Below, piece after piece: positions 8,353 through 16,738 of a DNA stretch of 64,000 nucleotides. The notes beneath the pieces are model-generated. The model was given only the letters and a program-made list of their open reading frames with translations, did not search any database and was not told the origin of the DNA. The stretch's first letter is position 1; each line of letters opens with the position of its first letter. The stretch is from Methylobacterium sp. Leaf123 (GTDB lineage Bacteria > Pseudomonadota > Alphaproteobacteria > Rhizobiales > Beijerinckiaceae): positions 124,001-188,000 of the forward strand of contig NZ_LMNS01000036.1 in assembly GCF_001423405.1 (NCBI RefSeq), in the 5' to 3' direction. The position numbers and the translations under genes are program-made.

Positions 8353-9812
8353 ATGCCGGCCGCCGAAGGCCGACGAGCGGGCTTATAGCCGGCACTTTTC
8401 GCGGTCGCAAGCGGGTCGGGGCGCTTCGTGGCCGTTCTTGCGCGCCAAGGGCGGCTTTTCACGCCCATGGCTCAGCTTTTTTTAGTCTAACATACTGATA
8501 AATATTGATATTTAAAAAATCATATTTTGCGCGACGGCATCGTGTCGTGGTCGGGCGGTGCCTCGGCGCGTCCCACGCGAGCCGGGTGCCTGTCGCGCCT
8601 GGGCGCCATGGGGGACGGCTGGGCTTTGAGTGATTGCGTAACGCTCCGTTGTTCGGTCCCTGCCGTGACCGGTGATCGCCGCGACACGCTTGAGGCAAGT
8701 CTCTGGCTTGGCGGGAGCGAAGAGCGTCCGCGTGCCCGTCTCACCTGCAGCTTGGGTTGTTGGCGCCGTCTGCGTGACGGGCACGCGGAGGCCGTGTGGA
8801 CGCGCTTCACACGGTGTTGCTCAAGCGCCTGCGGGCGGCTGGCGAAAGTCGACCGGGGCCGGGCGAGTCTGGCCGGTGCCGCTGTCCTGGCCCCAATGAG
8901 GAGCCCGCCCCCGGTCCGAATCCCACGGATTGGAGGAAGCCGGGCACGAGGCACTCTCTTGGCGCTGACCCATGGTCTGAGGCTGATAGGCGCCAACCGG
9001 CAGACAATCCGCAGATAGCGCCCACCTCGATGCCGTGCCGCTACAGGGGCATGGCCAACCCGGACGGGCGCGTCGGCATCCAGATCAACGGCACGTCGAC
9101 AGGCCCCATGATGCCAAGGCAAGTCGGCAAGAATGCCGGACGTGTGGGATCGTGCTGCGGCATCTCTGGGAGCATCACGGCGTTCTCCGCGCTCCACGAG
9201 CACATCCACGGTTCGCGTCGATCTGAAGCCCGCACAGGCCGATCTGACGCGCCACAACGTCAATCATCGCCGTCGCTGTCGAGGAGCCCCGGGAAACACC
9301 GCTGATCGTGCGCAGGGTGGCCGAGGTTGAGGATGGTATCTTCGAGTTTGCTCGCCGACCTCGCCGAGCGCAGTGCGCCGATGACACCGCCCGAACGCGA
9401 AGCCGCAGCTCATCGTACCGATGTCGGAGCCTGTACCGCTTGGGCGCTCAACCGCGGCAGCGAGGTCAGCACGATCACCATGGGCGTCCCCGCCCCCGCA
9501 ACGCGCTGAGCCGCTGGCCCACGCTTTGCCGTGGCTGGGCAAGGGCCGACGTGGGCTCACCGTCACCATCGTCAACAGAGAGGCCTCCACGGGTCCCATC
9601 GGTGCGTGCTGACGGGACGGGTGCCCGCCGGCATGCCCTGTTCTCCTTCGCCGACTTTGCGGCTCCTGGCGGCCAAGGCACGCAGCTTTATCGCGTTGGC
9701 CACAAAGCGGTTCGCAGTCGTGCCTGCCGGCACCTCGGGCCGCGGTAGGGCAAGGGCGACTGGATCCGTCGAGCGAACGGCTCTCGCCTTTGAATCGCGT
9801 TCTGGAACGCGA
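8353..9812. other. 1.5 kb without intact genes
   Basis: No intact gene is supported here. The left end contains an AT-rich island (8470-8525) with the near-palindrome AAATAT-TG-ATATTT at 8500-8513, which stands out in this GC-rich DNA. Several overlapping frames are open on both strands, as expected by chance at this GC content. On the minus strand, short pieces in different frames recall a sensor kinase and a response-regulator receiver domain; see the separate pseudogene entry. Confidence 0.5.
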
Positions 9813-9823
9813 AAGGGCGGCAC
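9041..9823 (-). pseudogene. possible decayed sensor kinase / receiver remnant
   Basis: Read leftward on the minus strand, fragments in shifting frames and broken by stops look like parts of a two-component system. ANRFVANAIKLRALAARS (about 9700) recalls the N box of HWE-type histidine kinases (HELxTNAxKHGALS). SKLEDTILNLGH (about 9330) recalls a receiver opening (NLEDxLxDLGH). DVPLIWMPTRPSGLAMPL (about 9060) recalls the phospho-acceptor strand region of a receiver. No intact frame joins them. This is pattern memory only and could be coincidence. Confidence 0.2.
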
Positions 9824-9838
9824 AGATGTGCCGCCCTT
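9813..9838 (-). terminator. hairpin after rpoH
   Basis: Perfect inverted repeat AAGGGCGGCAC-AGAT-GTGCCGCCCTT, 11-bp arms, 21 bases beyond the rpoH stop. The U-run on the minus strand is short (CTTTC), so termination may be weak or the hairpin may protect the 3' end. Confidence 0.7.
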
Positions 9839-9859
9839 GATCAGACCTGCTTCGATAAA

Positions 9860-10732
9860 TCAGGCGTAGACGCTGCTCGGTGCTTGCGGGAACTTCTCGG
9901 CGAGCGCCCGACGCAGCTTCTCCAGGGCGCGGTTCTCGATCTGGCGGACGCGCTCCTTCGAGATGCCGAGGCGGTGGCCCAGCGCTTCCAGGGTCGCCTG
10001 ATCCTCGGCGAGGCGCCGTTCCCGCAGAATCCGCAACTCGCGCTCGGAGAGCACCGTCAGGGCCTGCCGCAGCCAGACGAGCCGCCGCTCGCCATCGACC
10101 AGGGCCGAGACCGTTTCGTCGGGCAGGGCGGCGTTGTCGACCAGAAAGTCCATGCGCTCGGAGGAGGCCTCGCTCTCCTCGCCGACGGGGGCGTTCAGCG
10201 ACATGTCGGGGCCCGACAGGCGCGCATCCATCAGCGCCACGTCCTCGCGTGAGACGCCGATCGCGGTGGCGATCCGTCCGTGGATCTCAGAGCCGACCTG
10301 CTCCTCGGTCGATTGCATCAGCCGGGCGCGCAGACGGCGCAGATTGAAGAACAGGGCCTTCTGCGCGGAACTCGTTCCGCCGCGCACGATCGACCAGTTG
10401 CGCAGGATGTAATCTTGGATCGAGGCGCGGATCCACCATGTGGCGTAGGTGGAGAAGCGGACTTCGCGCTCCGGCTCGAACCGGGCTGCGGCCTCCATCA
10501 GGCCGACATGGCCCTCTTGGACGAGATCAGCCATCGGCAGACCGTAATGGCGGAAGCGGCCGGCGAGCGCGATCACCAGGCGCATATGCGCGGAGATCAG
10601 ACGGTGCAGGGCGCGCTCGTCGCGCGCTTCCTTCCAGGCCACCGCCAGCCCACGCTCTTCATCCCTCGCAAGGAACGGCGCCTCCATCGCTGTTCGAATG
10701 AACTGACGCCGCATCCCCGCGATCTCTGCCAT
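9860..10732 (-). CDS. rpoH: RNA polymerase sigma factor, RpoH2-type (sigma-32 family)
   Basis: 290 residues from ATG 10732 (MAEIAGMRRQ); a longer frame to 10858 lacks homology. Region 2 is clear: SAHMRLVIALAGRFRHYGLP, then FSTYATWWIRASIQDYILRN. It is followed by the RpoH box QKALFFNLRRLRARL, which marks heat-shock-type sigma factors. Region 4.2 is a helix-turn-helix, LGHRLGISKERVRQIENRAL. The sequence fits the RpoH2 group of alphaproteobacteria, which acts alongside RpoH1 and is often linked to oxidative or photo-oxidative stress. That functional link is family knowledge and not visible here. It is a single gene with its own hairpin terminator. Confidence 0.93.
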   Translation of the reverse strand: MAEIAGMRRQFIRTAMEAPFLARDEERGLAVAWKEARDERALHRLISAHMRLVIALAGRFRHYGLPMADLVQEGHVGLMEAAARFEPEREVRFSTYATWWIRASIQDYILRNWSIVRGGTSSAQKALFFNLRRLRARLMQSTEEQVGSEIHGRIATAIGVSREDVALMDARLSGPDMSLNAPVGEESEASSERMDFLVDNAALPDETVSALVDGERRLVWLRQALTVLSERELRILRERRLAEDQATLEALGHRLGISKERVRQIENRALEKLRRALAEKFPQAPSSVYA

Positions 10733-10932
10733 CCCCGCCTCTCTCGTTCGAGCATTTTTGGTTCGAGCGTTTCGGATCGGCTCGCATCGGTCCCGTTGGT
10801 CGGCGACAGGCCGGACAGGACCAGGGGGCAAGCCATCCGTGGCAGAGGCACAACACATCCATGCGACGCTTGTTCCCTACGGGCGCGTGGCGTCGAACAC
10901 GAAAGCGTCAAGAGCTGTACGGGCGGCGCATG

Positions 10933-10962
10933 AAAAAAGGGCCCGGCGTGGCGCCGAGCCCT
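10933..10962 (-). terminator. rho-independent terminator of carD
   Basis: Minus-strand hairpin GGGCTCGGCG-CCA-CGCCGGGCCC followed directly by six T residues, about 55 bases past the carD stop. This is a classic intrinsic terminator. Confidence 0.88.
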
Positions 10963-11015
10963 CTGGTTCGCAGATACGAAACGTGCAGCGATCTGATTCG
11001 CTGTGTGAACCCGTC

Positions 11016-11606
11016 TCAGGCGGCCTCTTCCTGCACGTCGTCCTCGCCCTCGGCATCGGCTTCCGCATCGGCCTTGGCGCGGCGCGGCGACTTCGCGAGG
11101 CTCTGCTCGATCAGCTTGAGCGCTTCGGTCTCGGTGATCTTGTTCACCGAGGAGATCTCGCGCACGACGCGGTCCAGGGCGGCCTCGTAGAGCTGACGCT
11201 CGCTGTAGGACTGCTCGGGCTGGGCTTCGGAGCGGAAGAGGTCGCGCACCACTTCGGTGACCGAGATCAGGTCGCCGGAATTGATCTTGGCCTCGTATTC
11301 CTGGGCGCGGCGCGACCACATCGTGCGCTTGATGCGGGCGCGGCCGGTCAGCACGTCGAGGGCCTTCTTGACGAGTTCCGGCTCGGCGAGCTTGCGCATG
11401 CCGACGCTGTTGGCCTTCGCGGTGGGAACGCGCAGGACCATCTTGTCTTTTTCGAACGAGACGACGAACAGTTCGAGCTTGTAGCCCGCGATCTCCTGCT
11501 CTTCGATCGCGGTGATCCGCCCGACGCCGTGCGCCGGATACACGACCGCCTCGCCGGTCTTGAAGCCTTGGCGGCCTGCTACCGTCGTCTTCTTGGCTGT
11601 GGTCAT
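11016..11606 (-). CDS. carD: CarD/CdnL-family transcriptional regulator
   Basis: 196 residues from ATG 11606, preceded by GGAGG about 10 bases upstream. FKTGEAVVYPAHGVGRITAI opens the Tudor-like RNA-polymerase-binding domain (residues about 15-75). The rest is helical (RTMWSRRAQEYEAKINSGDL, VTEVVRDLF). CarD proteins bind the RNA polymerase beta subunit and stabilise open promoter complexes, especially at rRNA promoters. The tail is unusually acidic (EADAEGEDDVQEEAA). The pairing with fdxA just upstream is common in alphaproteobacteria. Confidence 0.95.
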   Translation of the reverse strand: MTTAKKTTVAGRQGFKTGEAVVYPAHGVGRITAIEEQEIAGYKLELFVVSFEKDKMVLRVPTAKANSVGMRKLAEPELVKKALDVLTGRARIKRTMWSRRAQEYEAKINSGDLISVTEVVRDLFRSEAQPEQSYSERQLYEAALDRVVREISSVNKITETEALKLIEQSLAKSPRRAKADAEADAEGEDDVQEEAA

Positions 11607-12125
11607 GCGGAATGAGCCTCCACTGTCATCCACGCGGGGCGCGTCCACGCCCGCACGCTCGTCACCTCCGGGGCGGGACACCCGGCGCATGCCTCTGTCC
11701 GGCGGCGCGCCCATCGAGGCGCTGGCCGGTTCCCGGGCTCTCGCGTTGCTCACACCACACGAAGGCACCCACCGGGAGCGAGATGCTTCCGGCGGTCGAT
11801 CGCAGCCAACCTCTTTTCCAGGAAGACGGAACTCGCTTTGAGGGCGATCAGGAGGGGGCGCATCGGGCGTGAGCGACGGCGAGCCCTTATGTAACACGAA
11901 CGGGCCGGCGAATCAAAGGATTGCCGGCGCGCGAGCGCATCTCCGCATGGGAGGATCGAAGGTTTTTCGCGGATCGAAAAGAGCGTCGCCGGGACTTCCG
12001 GTGGATCTTTCGAGGGAGGCCGTGGTGCGTTTGGATCAGTGCCCCGGATGAACCGCCTGCGACGAGAGGCCGCCGCGTTTCCAGGGCCCGTCCCGCCGTG
12101 CCCCCTGTGAGTGCGCGGCGGAGTC
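11607..12125. other. intergenic region upstream of carD
   Basis: About 520 bases between fdxA and carD with no supported gene or RNA. The carD promoter should be here, but no clear -35/-10 pair is seen. Confidence 0.5.
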
Positions 12126-12464
12126 TCAGTCGCCAGAGCCGGGTTTGGGCGAGAAATGCGCCTCCAGCTTGCCGCTCACGCCATCCCACTGCTTGGCGTC
12201 GGAGGGGGCGTCCTTCTTCTGGGTGATGTTGGGCCAGGTCTTGGCGTAGTCGGCGTTGAGCTTCAGCCAGCTTTCCAGATCGCCCTCGGTGTCGGGCTTG
12301 ATCGCCTCGGCGGGGCATTCCGGTTCGCAGACGCCGCAATCGATGCATTCGTCGGGATGGATGACGAGCATGTTCTCGCCCTCGTAGAAGCAATCCACGG
12401 GGCACACCTCGACGCAGTCCATGTACTTGCACTTGATGCAGTTGTCGGTGACGACGTAGGTCAT
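12126..12464 (-). CDS. fdxA: ferredoxin FdxA (7Fe-8S)
   Basis: 112 residues from ATG 12464, with AAGGA upstream. The first cluster motif is CIKCKYMDCVEVCPVDCF, followed by YEGENMLVIHPDECIDCGVC and EPECPAEAI, giving the cysteine pattern of one 3Fe-4S and one 4Fe-4S cluster. It is a soluble low-potential electron carrier in the cytoplasm; the partner is unknown. The C-terminal half (LESWLKLNADYAKTWPNITQ) is typical of FdxA. Confidence 0.95.
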   Translation of the reverse strand: MTYVVTDNCIKCKYMDCVEVCPVDCFYEGENMLVIHPDECIDCGVCEPECPAEAIKPDTEGDLESWLKLNADYAKTWPNITQKKDAPSDAKQWDGVSGKLEAHFSPKPGSGD

Positions 12465-12938
12465 GGGCCGTTCGGTCCTTAAATCCGCTTGTCTACCGCG
12501 TGCCTGGGCAGGGTCGGGCGCGCTCCTCACCGGCCCGTCACCCGCTTGCGGATGCGATTCCCCGTGCGGCGGTTTCAAGTGTCCCGGGCGCCGCCGCCGC
12601 CCGATTTGGAAGCGCTCTAGCCCTTGGCCGAGGGGCTGACAAGCGCGCCCTGCCGCCCGCCCTCCCCTGCGCGGCGCGAAGGGTTTTTCGGCAACGCCCC
12701 CGCCTTCGCCCCCGATCCGGCGCGACCCCGCCTGTCGGCGGATATTTCAAGTCGAGGCCCGGTGTTTAGATCTGCGTAGTCTTAGTCGTTGGTTAATTTT
12801 ACTGTCTTTGACAATCGAGCTTGTTCGGTCAGCAACCTTGGCCGCACTCTGTACGTCGAATGGCATGCCACGCTGAGGTCCGCACGGGACTCGCGGCGGC
12901 GTCGAAATCGTATCGAAGTCGCGTTCCGAGGTTGTTCC
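12465..12938. other. intergenic region between fdxA and a divergent exported-protein gene
   Basis: About 470 bases. A TTGACA-like hexamer occurs in TCTTTGACAATCG near 12808 on the plus strand, and the stretch 12765-12815 is AT-richer than its surroundings. It could be the promoter of the gene at 12939. No gene is seen. Confidence 0.4.
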
Positions 12939-13544
12939 ATGGCCATCCCCCTGCCCCGCTCGAGCCTGTTCCCCTCCCTTGCCGCCGTCTCCGTGTTCGT
13001 CCTGGCCGCGCCCGCGCAGGCCGGGGGCGGCTGTGTCAGCGCCGAGTGCTACCGCCGCGTCGTGACGCCGCCGGTCTACGACACCGTCGCGGAGCGGGTG
13101 CTGGTCCAGCCGCCGCGCACCGTCTACCGCACCTCCCCGCCGATCTACGACACGGTGACCGAGCGGGTGCTGGTCGCCCCCGGCGGGCGCCGGTGGGAGA
13201 TGCGCACCGACGCCTACGGCCAACTCGTCGGCTGCTGGGTGACCACCCCGCCGCGCTACGCGGTGCAGACCCGCCGCGTGCTGGTGCGGCCGCCGGAGGC
13301 GATCCCGCACACCCTGCCGCCGGTCTACACCACCACGCAGCGCCGGGTTCTGGTGCAGCCCGCCCGCGCCGCCTGGGTGCCCGCCGGCGGACCCGATTTC
13401 GGCCCCGGCCCCGGCTACGGCCCTGGTTATGGGCCCCTTGGGGTCGGCTCGATCCCGGACGCCCTCGGCATTGCCGGCGCCTCCTCCGCCGACGTGGCGG
13501 TGGGCCTCGGCTTCTCGCAGGGGAGCATCTACGACGGCTATTGA
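12939..13544 (+). CDS. exported protein with four YxTVxxRVLV repeats, unknown function
   Basis: 201 residues from ATG 12939. A signal peptide (residues 1-28, ending APAQA-GG) sends it to the periplasm or beyond. The body carries four imperfect copies of a PPxYxTxxxRVLVxP unit at about residues 44-57, 67-80, 104-117 and 127-140, in pairs separated by a linker with GQLVGCWVTTPP. Cysteines lie at 32, 37 and 99. The C-terminal third is rich in Gly and Pro (GPGPGYGPGYGP). I do not recognise a named family. It appears monocistronic. Confidence 0.7.
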   Translation: MAIPLPRSSLFPSLAAVSVFVLAAPAQAGGGCVSAECYRRVVTPPVYDTVAERVLVQPPRTVYRTSPPIYDTVTERVLVAPGGRRWEMRTDAYGQLVGCWVTTPPRYAVQTRRVLVRPPEAIPHTLPPVYTTTQRRVLVQPARAAWVPAGGPDFGPGPGYGPGYGPLGVGSIPDALGIAGASSADVAVGLGFSQGSIYDGY

Positions 13545-13636
13545 GGCACGCCGCCGCGGCGTCCCCGCTCGGCGGCCTTGATTCGAGGCCGGGCCGCCGT
13601 AGCTCCCTTCCCAACGCGAGACGGGAGGAGCGGATC

Positions 13637-14635
13637 ATGGCGGCGTTCAGGGCCTGGGTGATCGAGAAGGGCGAAGCCGGCCAGAGCCTCGCCCTGCGGG
13701 ACTTCGACGAGGCCGACCTGATGGACGGCGACGTCACCGTGCGGGTCTCCCATTCGGGCCTGAACTACAAGGACGGGCTCGCCATGACCGGCCGGATGCC
13801 GGTGGTCCGCCGCTTCCCCATGATCCCCGGCATCGACTTCGCCGGCACCGTCGAAGCCTCGGCGCATCCCGACTACAAGGCCGGCGATGCCGTGGTGCTC
13901 ACCGGTTGGGGCGTCGGCGAGACCCATCTCGGCGGTCTGGCCGAGCGCGCTCGGGTGCGCGGCGACTGGCTGGTGCCCCTGCCCGAGGGACTGAGCCCGG
14001 CCGAGGCCATGGCGATCGGCACCGCGGGCTACACGGCGATGCTCTCGGTTCTCGCCCTGGAGCGGCACGGGCTCACGCCCGAGGCCGGTCCGGCACTGGT
14101 GACGGGGGCCTCCGGCGGCGTCGGGTCTGTAGCGGTGGCGCTCTTGAAGCGCGCCGGCTGGCACGTCATCGCCGCGACCGGTCGGAGTGGCGAAGCCGAT
14201 TACCTGAAAGGTCTCGGTGCGGCCGAGCTCCTGGAGCGCGAGGCGCTCGCGGGCGAGCCGCGCCCTCTGGCCAAGGAGCGCTGGGCCGCGGGCATCGACG
14301 CGGTCGGCGGCCGGGTGCTCGCCAACGTCCTGTCCATGACGAAGGGCGGCGGTGCCATCGCCGCCTGCGGCAATGCCGGGGGCATGGACCTTCCGAGTTC
14401 GGTCGCGCCCTTCATCCTGCGCGGCGTCTCCCTGCTCGGCATCAACAGCGTGACGACGCCGCAAGGGCCCCGCCGCGAGGCCTGGGCCCGGCTCGCGCGC
14501 GACCTCGACCGTGATCGGCTCCAGGCCATGACGCGGACGGTCCCCCTGGAAGAGGCGGGCGGCCTCGCCGAAACCCTGCTCGACGGTCAGGTCCGAGGCC
14601 GCACCGTCGTCACCATCGGTGGAACCTCGGCTTAG
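13637..14635 (+). CDS. acuI: YhdH/AcuI-type NADPH quinone/acrylyl-CoA reductase
   Basis: 332 residues from ATG 13637, with GGGAGGAG nine bases upstream. It is a zinc-free medium-chain dehydrogenase: SGLNYKDGLAMTGRMP near residue 40, PGIDFAGTVEAS, and the NADPH loop VTGASGGVGSVAVALL near residue 155. These match the YhdH/AcuI group, which reduces acrylyl-CoA to propionyl-CoA and detoxifies reactive enoyl-CoA. The general reaction is secure; the natural substrate here is inferred. Confidence 0.88.
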   Translation: MAAFRAWVIEKGEAGQSLALRDFDEADLMDGDVTVRVSHSGLNYKDGLAMTGRMPVVRRFPMIPGIDFAGTVEASAHPDYKAGDAVVLTGWGVGETHLGGLAERARVRGDWLVPLPEGLSPAEAMAIGTAGYTAMLSVLALERHGLTPEAGPALVTGASGGVGSVAVALLKRAGWHVIAATGRSGEADYLKGLGAAELLEREALAGEPRPLAKERWAAGIDAVGGRVLANVLSMTKGGGAIAACGNAGGMDLPSSVAPFILRGVSLLGINSVTTPQGPRREAWARLARDLDRDRLQAMTRTVPLEEAGGLAETLLDGQVRGRTVVTIGGTSA

Positions 14636-14655
14636 GCTTGAGCATTGCGTGTTTC

Positions 14656-15120
14656 ATGAGCAGAGCATTTGTCCGTGAGCCGGAAGGTGGCGAGGCCTTC
14701 GAGGATCTTCCCGATCGGCCCATCTCCTCCCACACCAACTTCGTGACGCCCGAGGGTCTTGCGCAGATCGAAGCCGAGGTGTCACGCTTGGAGGCGGAGC
14801 TGTCTGGCCTCTCGCCGCAACAGGACAAGGCCGACCACACCCGTGTCTCGCGCGATCTGCGCTATTGGACCGCGCGGAAGAATTCGGCCGAACCGGTCGA
14901 AGCGTTCGAGGGCGATACCGTGCGCTTCGGCGCGACGGTGACCGTGATGCGCGAGGACGACACGCGCCAGACCTTCCGCATCGTCGGCGAGGACGAGGCC
15001 GACCCGTCCACCGGCTCGATCTCCTACGTCGCGCCGCTGGCCCGCGCGCTCACCGGCAAGACCGTCGGCGACACCGTGACGGTCAACGACCACGAGTTCG
15101 AGATCGCCGAAATCCGCTGA
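14656..15120 (+). CDS. GreA/GreB-family factor (GreB-like, atypical coiled coil)
   Basis: 154 residues from ATG 14656 (MSRAFVREPE); an in-frame TTG lies at 14638. The C-terminal domain is Gre/Rnk-like (EGDTVRFGATVTV, then GSISYVAPLARALTGKTVGD). The N-terminal coiled coil is present (LAQIEAEVSRLEAELSGL), but the signature GDLSENAEY of GreA is replaced by HTRVSRDLRYWTARKNSAEP. Gre factors enter the polymerase channel and stimulate transcript cleavage. Whether this one can do so without the usual acidic tip is uncertain. It converges with prs. Confidence 0.85.
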   Translation: MSRAFVREPEGGEAFEDLPDRPISSHTNFVTPEGLAQIEAEVSRLEAELSGLSPQQDKADHTRVSRDLRYWTARKNSAEPVEAFEGDTVRFGATVTVMREDDTRQTFRIVGEDEADPSTGSISYVAPLARALTGKTVGDTVTVNDHEFEIAEIR

Positions 15121-15137
15121 GCGGAAGTCTGGGGTTT

Positions 15138-15231
15138 CGAAAGGACAAGTCCTTTCGCGGGTCCAGGGCGGAGCCCTGGTGAAGGAAACTCGGGGCGCTG
15201 CCCCGAGACCCCGCCGAAGGGATGATCCCTT
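15138..15231. repeat. array of four hairpins between convergent genes
   Basis: Four adjacent stem-loops: CGAAAGGAC-AA-GTCCTTTCG (15138-15157), CCAGGGC-GGA-GCCCTGG (15163-15179), CTCGGGGC-GCT-GCCCCGAG (15189-15207) and AAGGGA-TGA-TCCCTT (15217-15231). The last two, with their spacer, recur almost unchanged at 50159-50205. It lies between the 3' ends of the Gre-like gene and prs and may act as a two-way terminator. Confidence 0.85.
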
Positions 15232-15249
15232 TGGAATCCCGTTATTCGT

Positions 15250-16194
15250 TCAGGTGAACAGGCTCGACACGCTCGATTCCGTCGCCGTACGCCCGATCGC
15301 CTCGCCGAGCAGCGGCGCGATCGAGATCACGCGGATGTTGCGGGCGAGCTTGACCGCCTGCGTCGGCAGGATCGAGTCGGTGATGACGAGTTCCTTCATC
15401 CGCGAGGCAGCGATGCGCGAGACGGCGCCGCCCGACAGCACCCCGTGGGTGATGTAGGCCGAGACCTCCTTGGCGCCCGCGTTGAGCAGGGCTTCGGCCG
15501 CGTTCACCAGCGTGCCGCCGGAATCGACGATGTCGTCCACGAGGATGCAGGACTGGCCCTCGACGTCGCCGATGATGTTCATCACCTCCGACTCGCCCGC
15601 CCGCTCGCGGCGCTTGTCGACGATGGCCAGCGATGCATCGATGCGCTTGGCGAGCGCGCGGGCGCGCACCACGCCGCCGACGTCGGGCGAGACCACCATG
15701 CGCTCGCCGGGCGCCAGGCGCTCCTTGATGTCGCGCACCATCACGGGGGCAGCGAACAGGTTGTCGGTGGGGATGTCGAAGAAGCCCTGGATCTGCCCGG
15801 CATGGAGATCGAGCGTCAGCACCCGGTCGGCGCCGGCCTCGGTGATGAGGTTGCAGACGAGCTTGGCCGAGATCGGCGTGCGGCCCGAGGTGCGCCGATC
15901 CTGCCGGGCGTAGCCGAAATAGGGGATCACCGCCGTGATGCGCCGCGCCGACGACCGACGCGCGGCGTCGATCATGATCAGCAGCTCCATCAGATGGTCG
16001 TTGGCCGGGAACGAGGTGGACTGGACGATGAACACGTCCTCGCCGCGCACGTTCTCCTGCAGCTCGACGAAGATCTCCATGTCGGCGAAGCGCCGGACCA
16101 TGCAGTTCGCGAGCGGCAATTCGAGGTAGCCGGCGATCGCTTCCGCCAGCGGACGGCTCGCGTTGCCGGCGATGATCTTGATGGACGACGTCAT
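15250..16194 (-). CDS. prs: ribose-phosphate pyrophosphokinase
   Basis: 314 residues from ATG 16194, the normal length. It makes PRPP from ribose 5-phosphate and ATP for nucleotide, histidine and tryptophan synthesis. Visible motifs are KIIAGNASRPLAEAIA at the start, PYFGYARQDRRTSGRTPISA (ATP-binding flexible loop region), TLDLHAGQIQGFFDIPTDNL, and the PRPP-binding loop ILVDDIVDSGGTLVNAAEAL. It is cytoplasmic, a single gene, converging with the Gre-like gene. Confidence 0.97.
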   Translation of the reverse strand: MTSSIKIIAGNASRPLAEAIAGYLELPLANCMVRRFADMEIFVELQENVRGEDVFIVQSTSFPANDHLMELLIMIDAARRSSARRITAVIPYFGYARQDRRTSGRTPISAKLVCNLITEAGADRVLTLDLHAGQIQGFFDIPTDNLFAAPVMVRDIKERLAPGERMVVSPDVGGVVRARALAKRIDASLAIVDKRRERAGESEVMNIIGDVEGQSCILVDDIVDSGGTLVNAAEALLNAGAKEVSAYITHGVLSGGAVSRIAASRMKELVITDSILPTQAVKLARNIRVISIAPLLGEAIGRTATESSVSSLFT

Positions 16195-16361
16195 GCCGGG
16201 CGTCTCTCGGCTCACTCTGCAAGTCATTCGCGGGACGCGCGCGAAACGATTACGTCCGAGACCGCATAAGCATCCGGCCGCGCGGCTCATACCAGCGGGG
16301 CCGAGCCCTCACAATGGTTTCGTTACAAAGGCTTCATGCACGAGGCCCTGCCCCGCCCCCA

Positions 16362-16589
16362 TTACGGTTCGAGCAGGCGGTGCAGGTGGATGATGAAGTA
16401 GCGGGTCTGGGCATTGTCGACGGTGGCCTGCGCCTTCGAGCGCCACGCGGTCTGGGCCGAGGCGTAGTCGGGAAAGACGCCGACGATGTCGAGATCCTTC
16501 ACGTCGCGGAAGCGCACGCTCGAGACATCTTCCAGCTCGCCGCCGAACACGAGGTGGAGCTTCTGATCCGAGTCGATCGTCGTGGTCAC
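16362..16589 (-). CDS. DUF4170 small protein
   Basis: 75 residues with a GTG start at 16589 preceded by GGAGA. The sequence (HLVFGGELEDVSSVRFRDVK, then DYASAQTAWRSKAQATVDNA and RYFIIHLHRLL) matches what I recall of the DUF4170 family, small alphaproteobacterial proteins of unknown function. There is no signal peptide or membrane segment. Confidence 0.8.
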   Translation of the reverse strand: MTTTIDSDQKLHLVFGGELEDVSSVRFRDVKDLDIVGVFPDYASAQTAWRSKAQATVDNAQTRYFIIHLHRLLEP

Positions 16590-16738
16590 GCGTCTCTCCT
16601 GCGGGATGCCGGGGCCCGCCGCCGGTGAGGCAGGAGCCGTGCCGCTCGGTCGCAGAGGCGGCCCTGCCGGTCAAGGTGCGTGCCGCGCAAGGAGGGGGTG
16701 AGCCGGGGGCGGGGCGGACAGCGCCCGGCCGCGGGCGA

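Noticed and set aside
8520..9263. 247-codon frame on the minus strand in the gene-poor region
   Set aside because: Arg/Ala-rich with no recognisable domain, overlapped by equally open frames on both strands.
15138..15231. Possible riboswitch or CRISPR-like array
   Set aside because: The hairpins are self-complementary and differ from each other; there are no regular spacers, and it lies between gene 3' ends.
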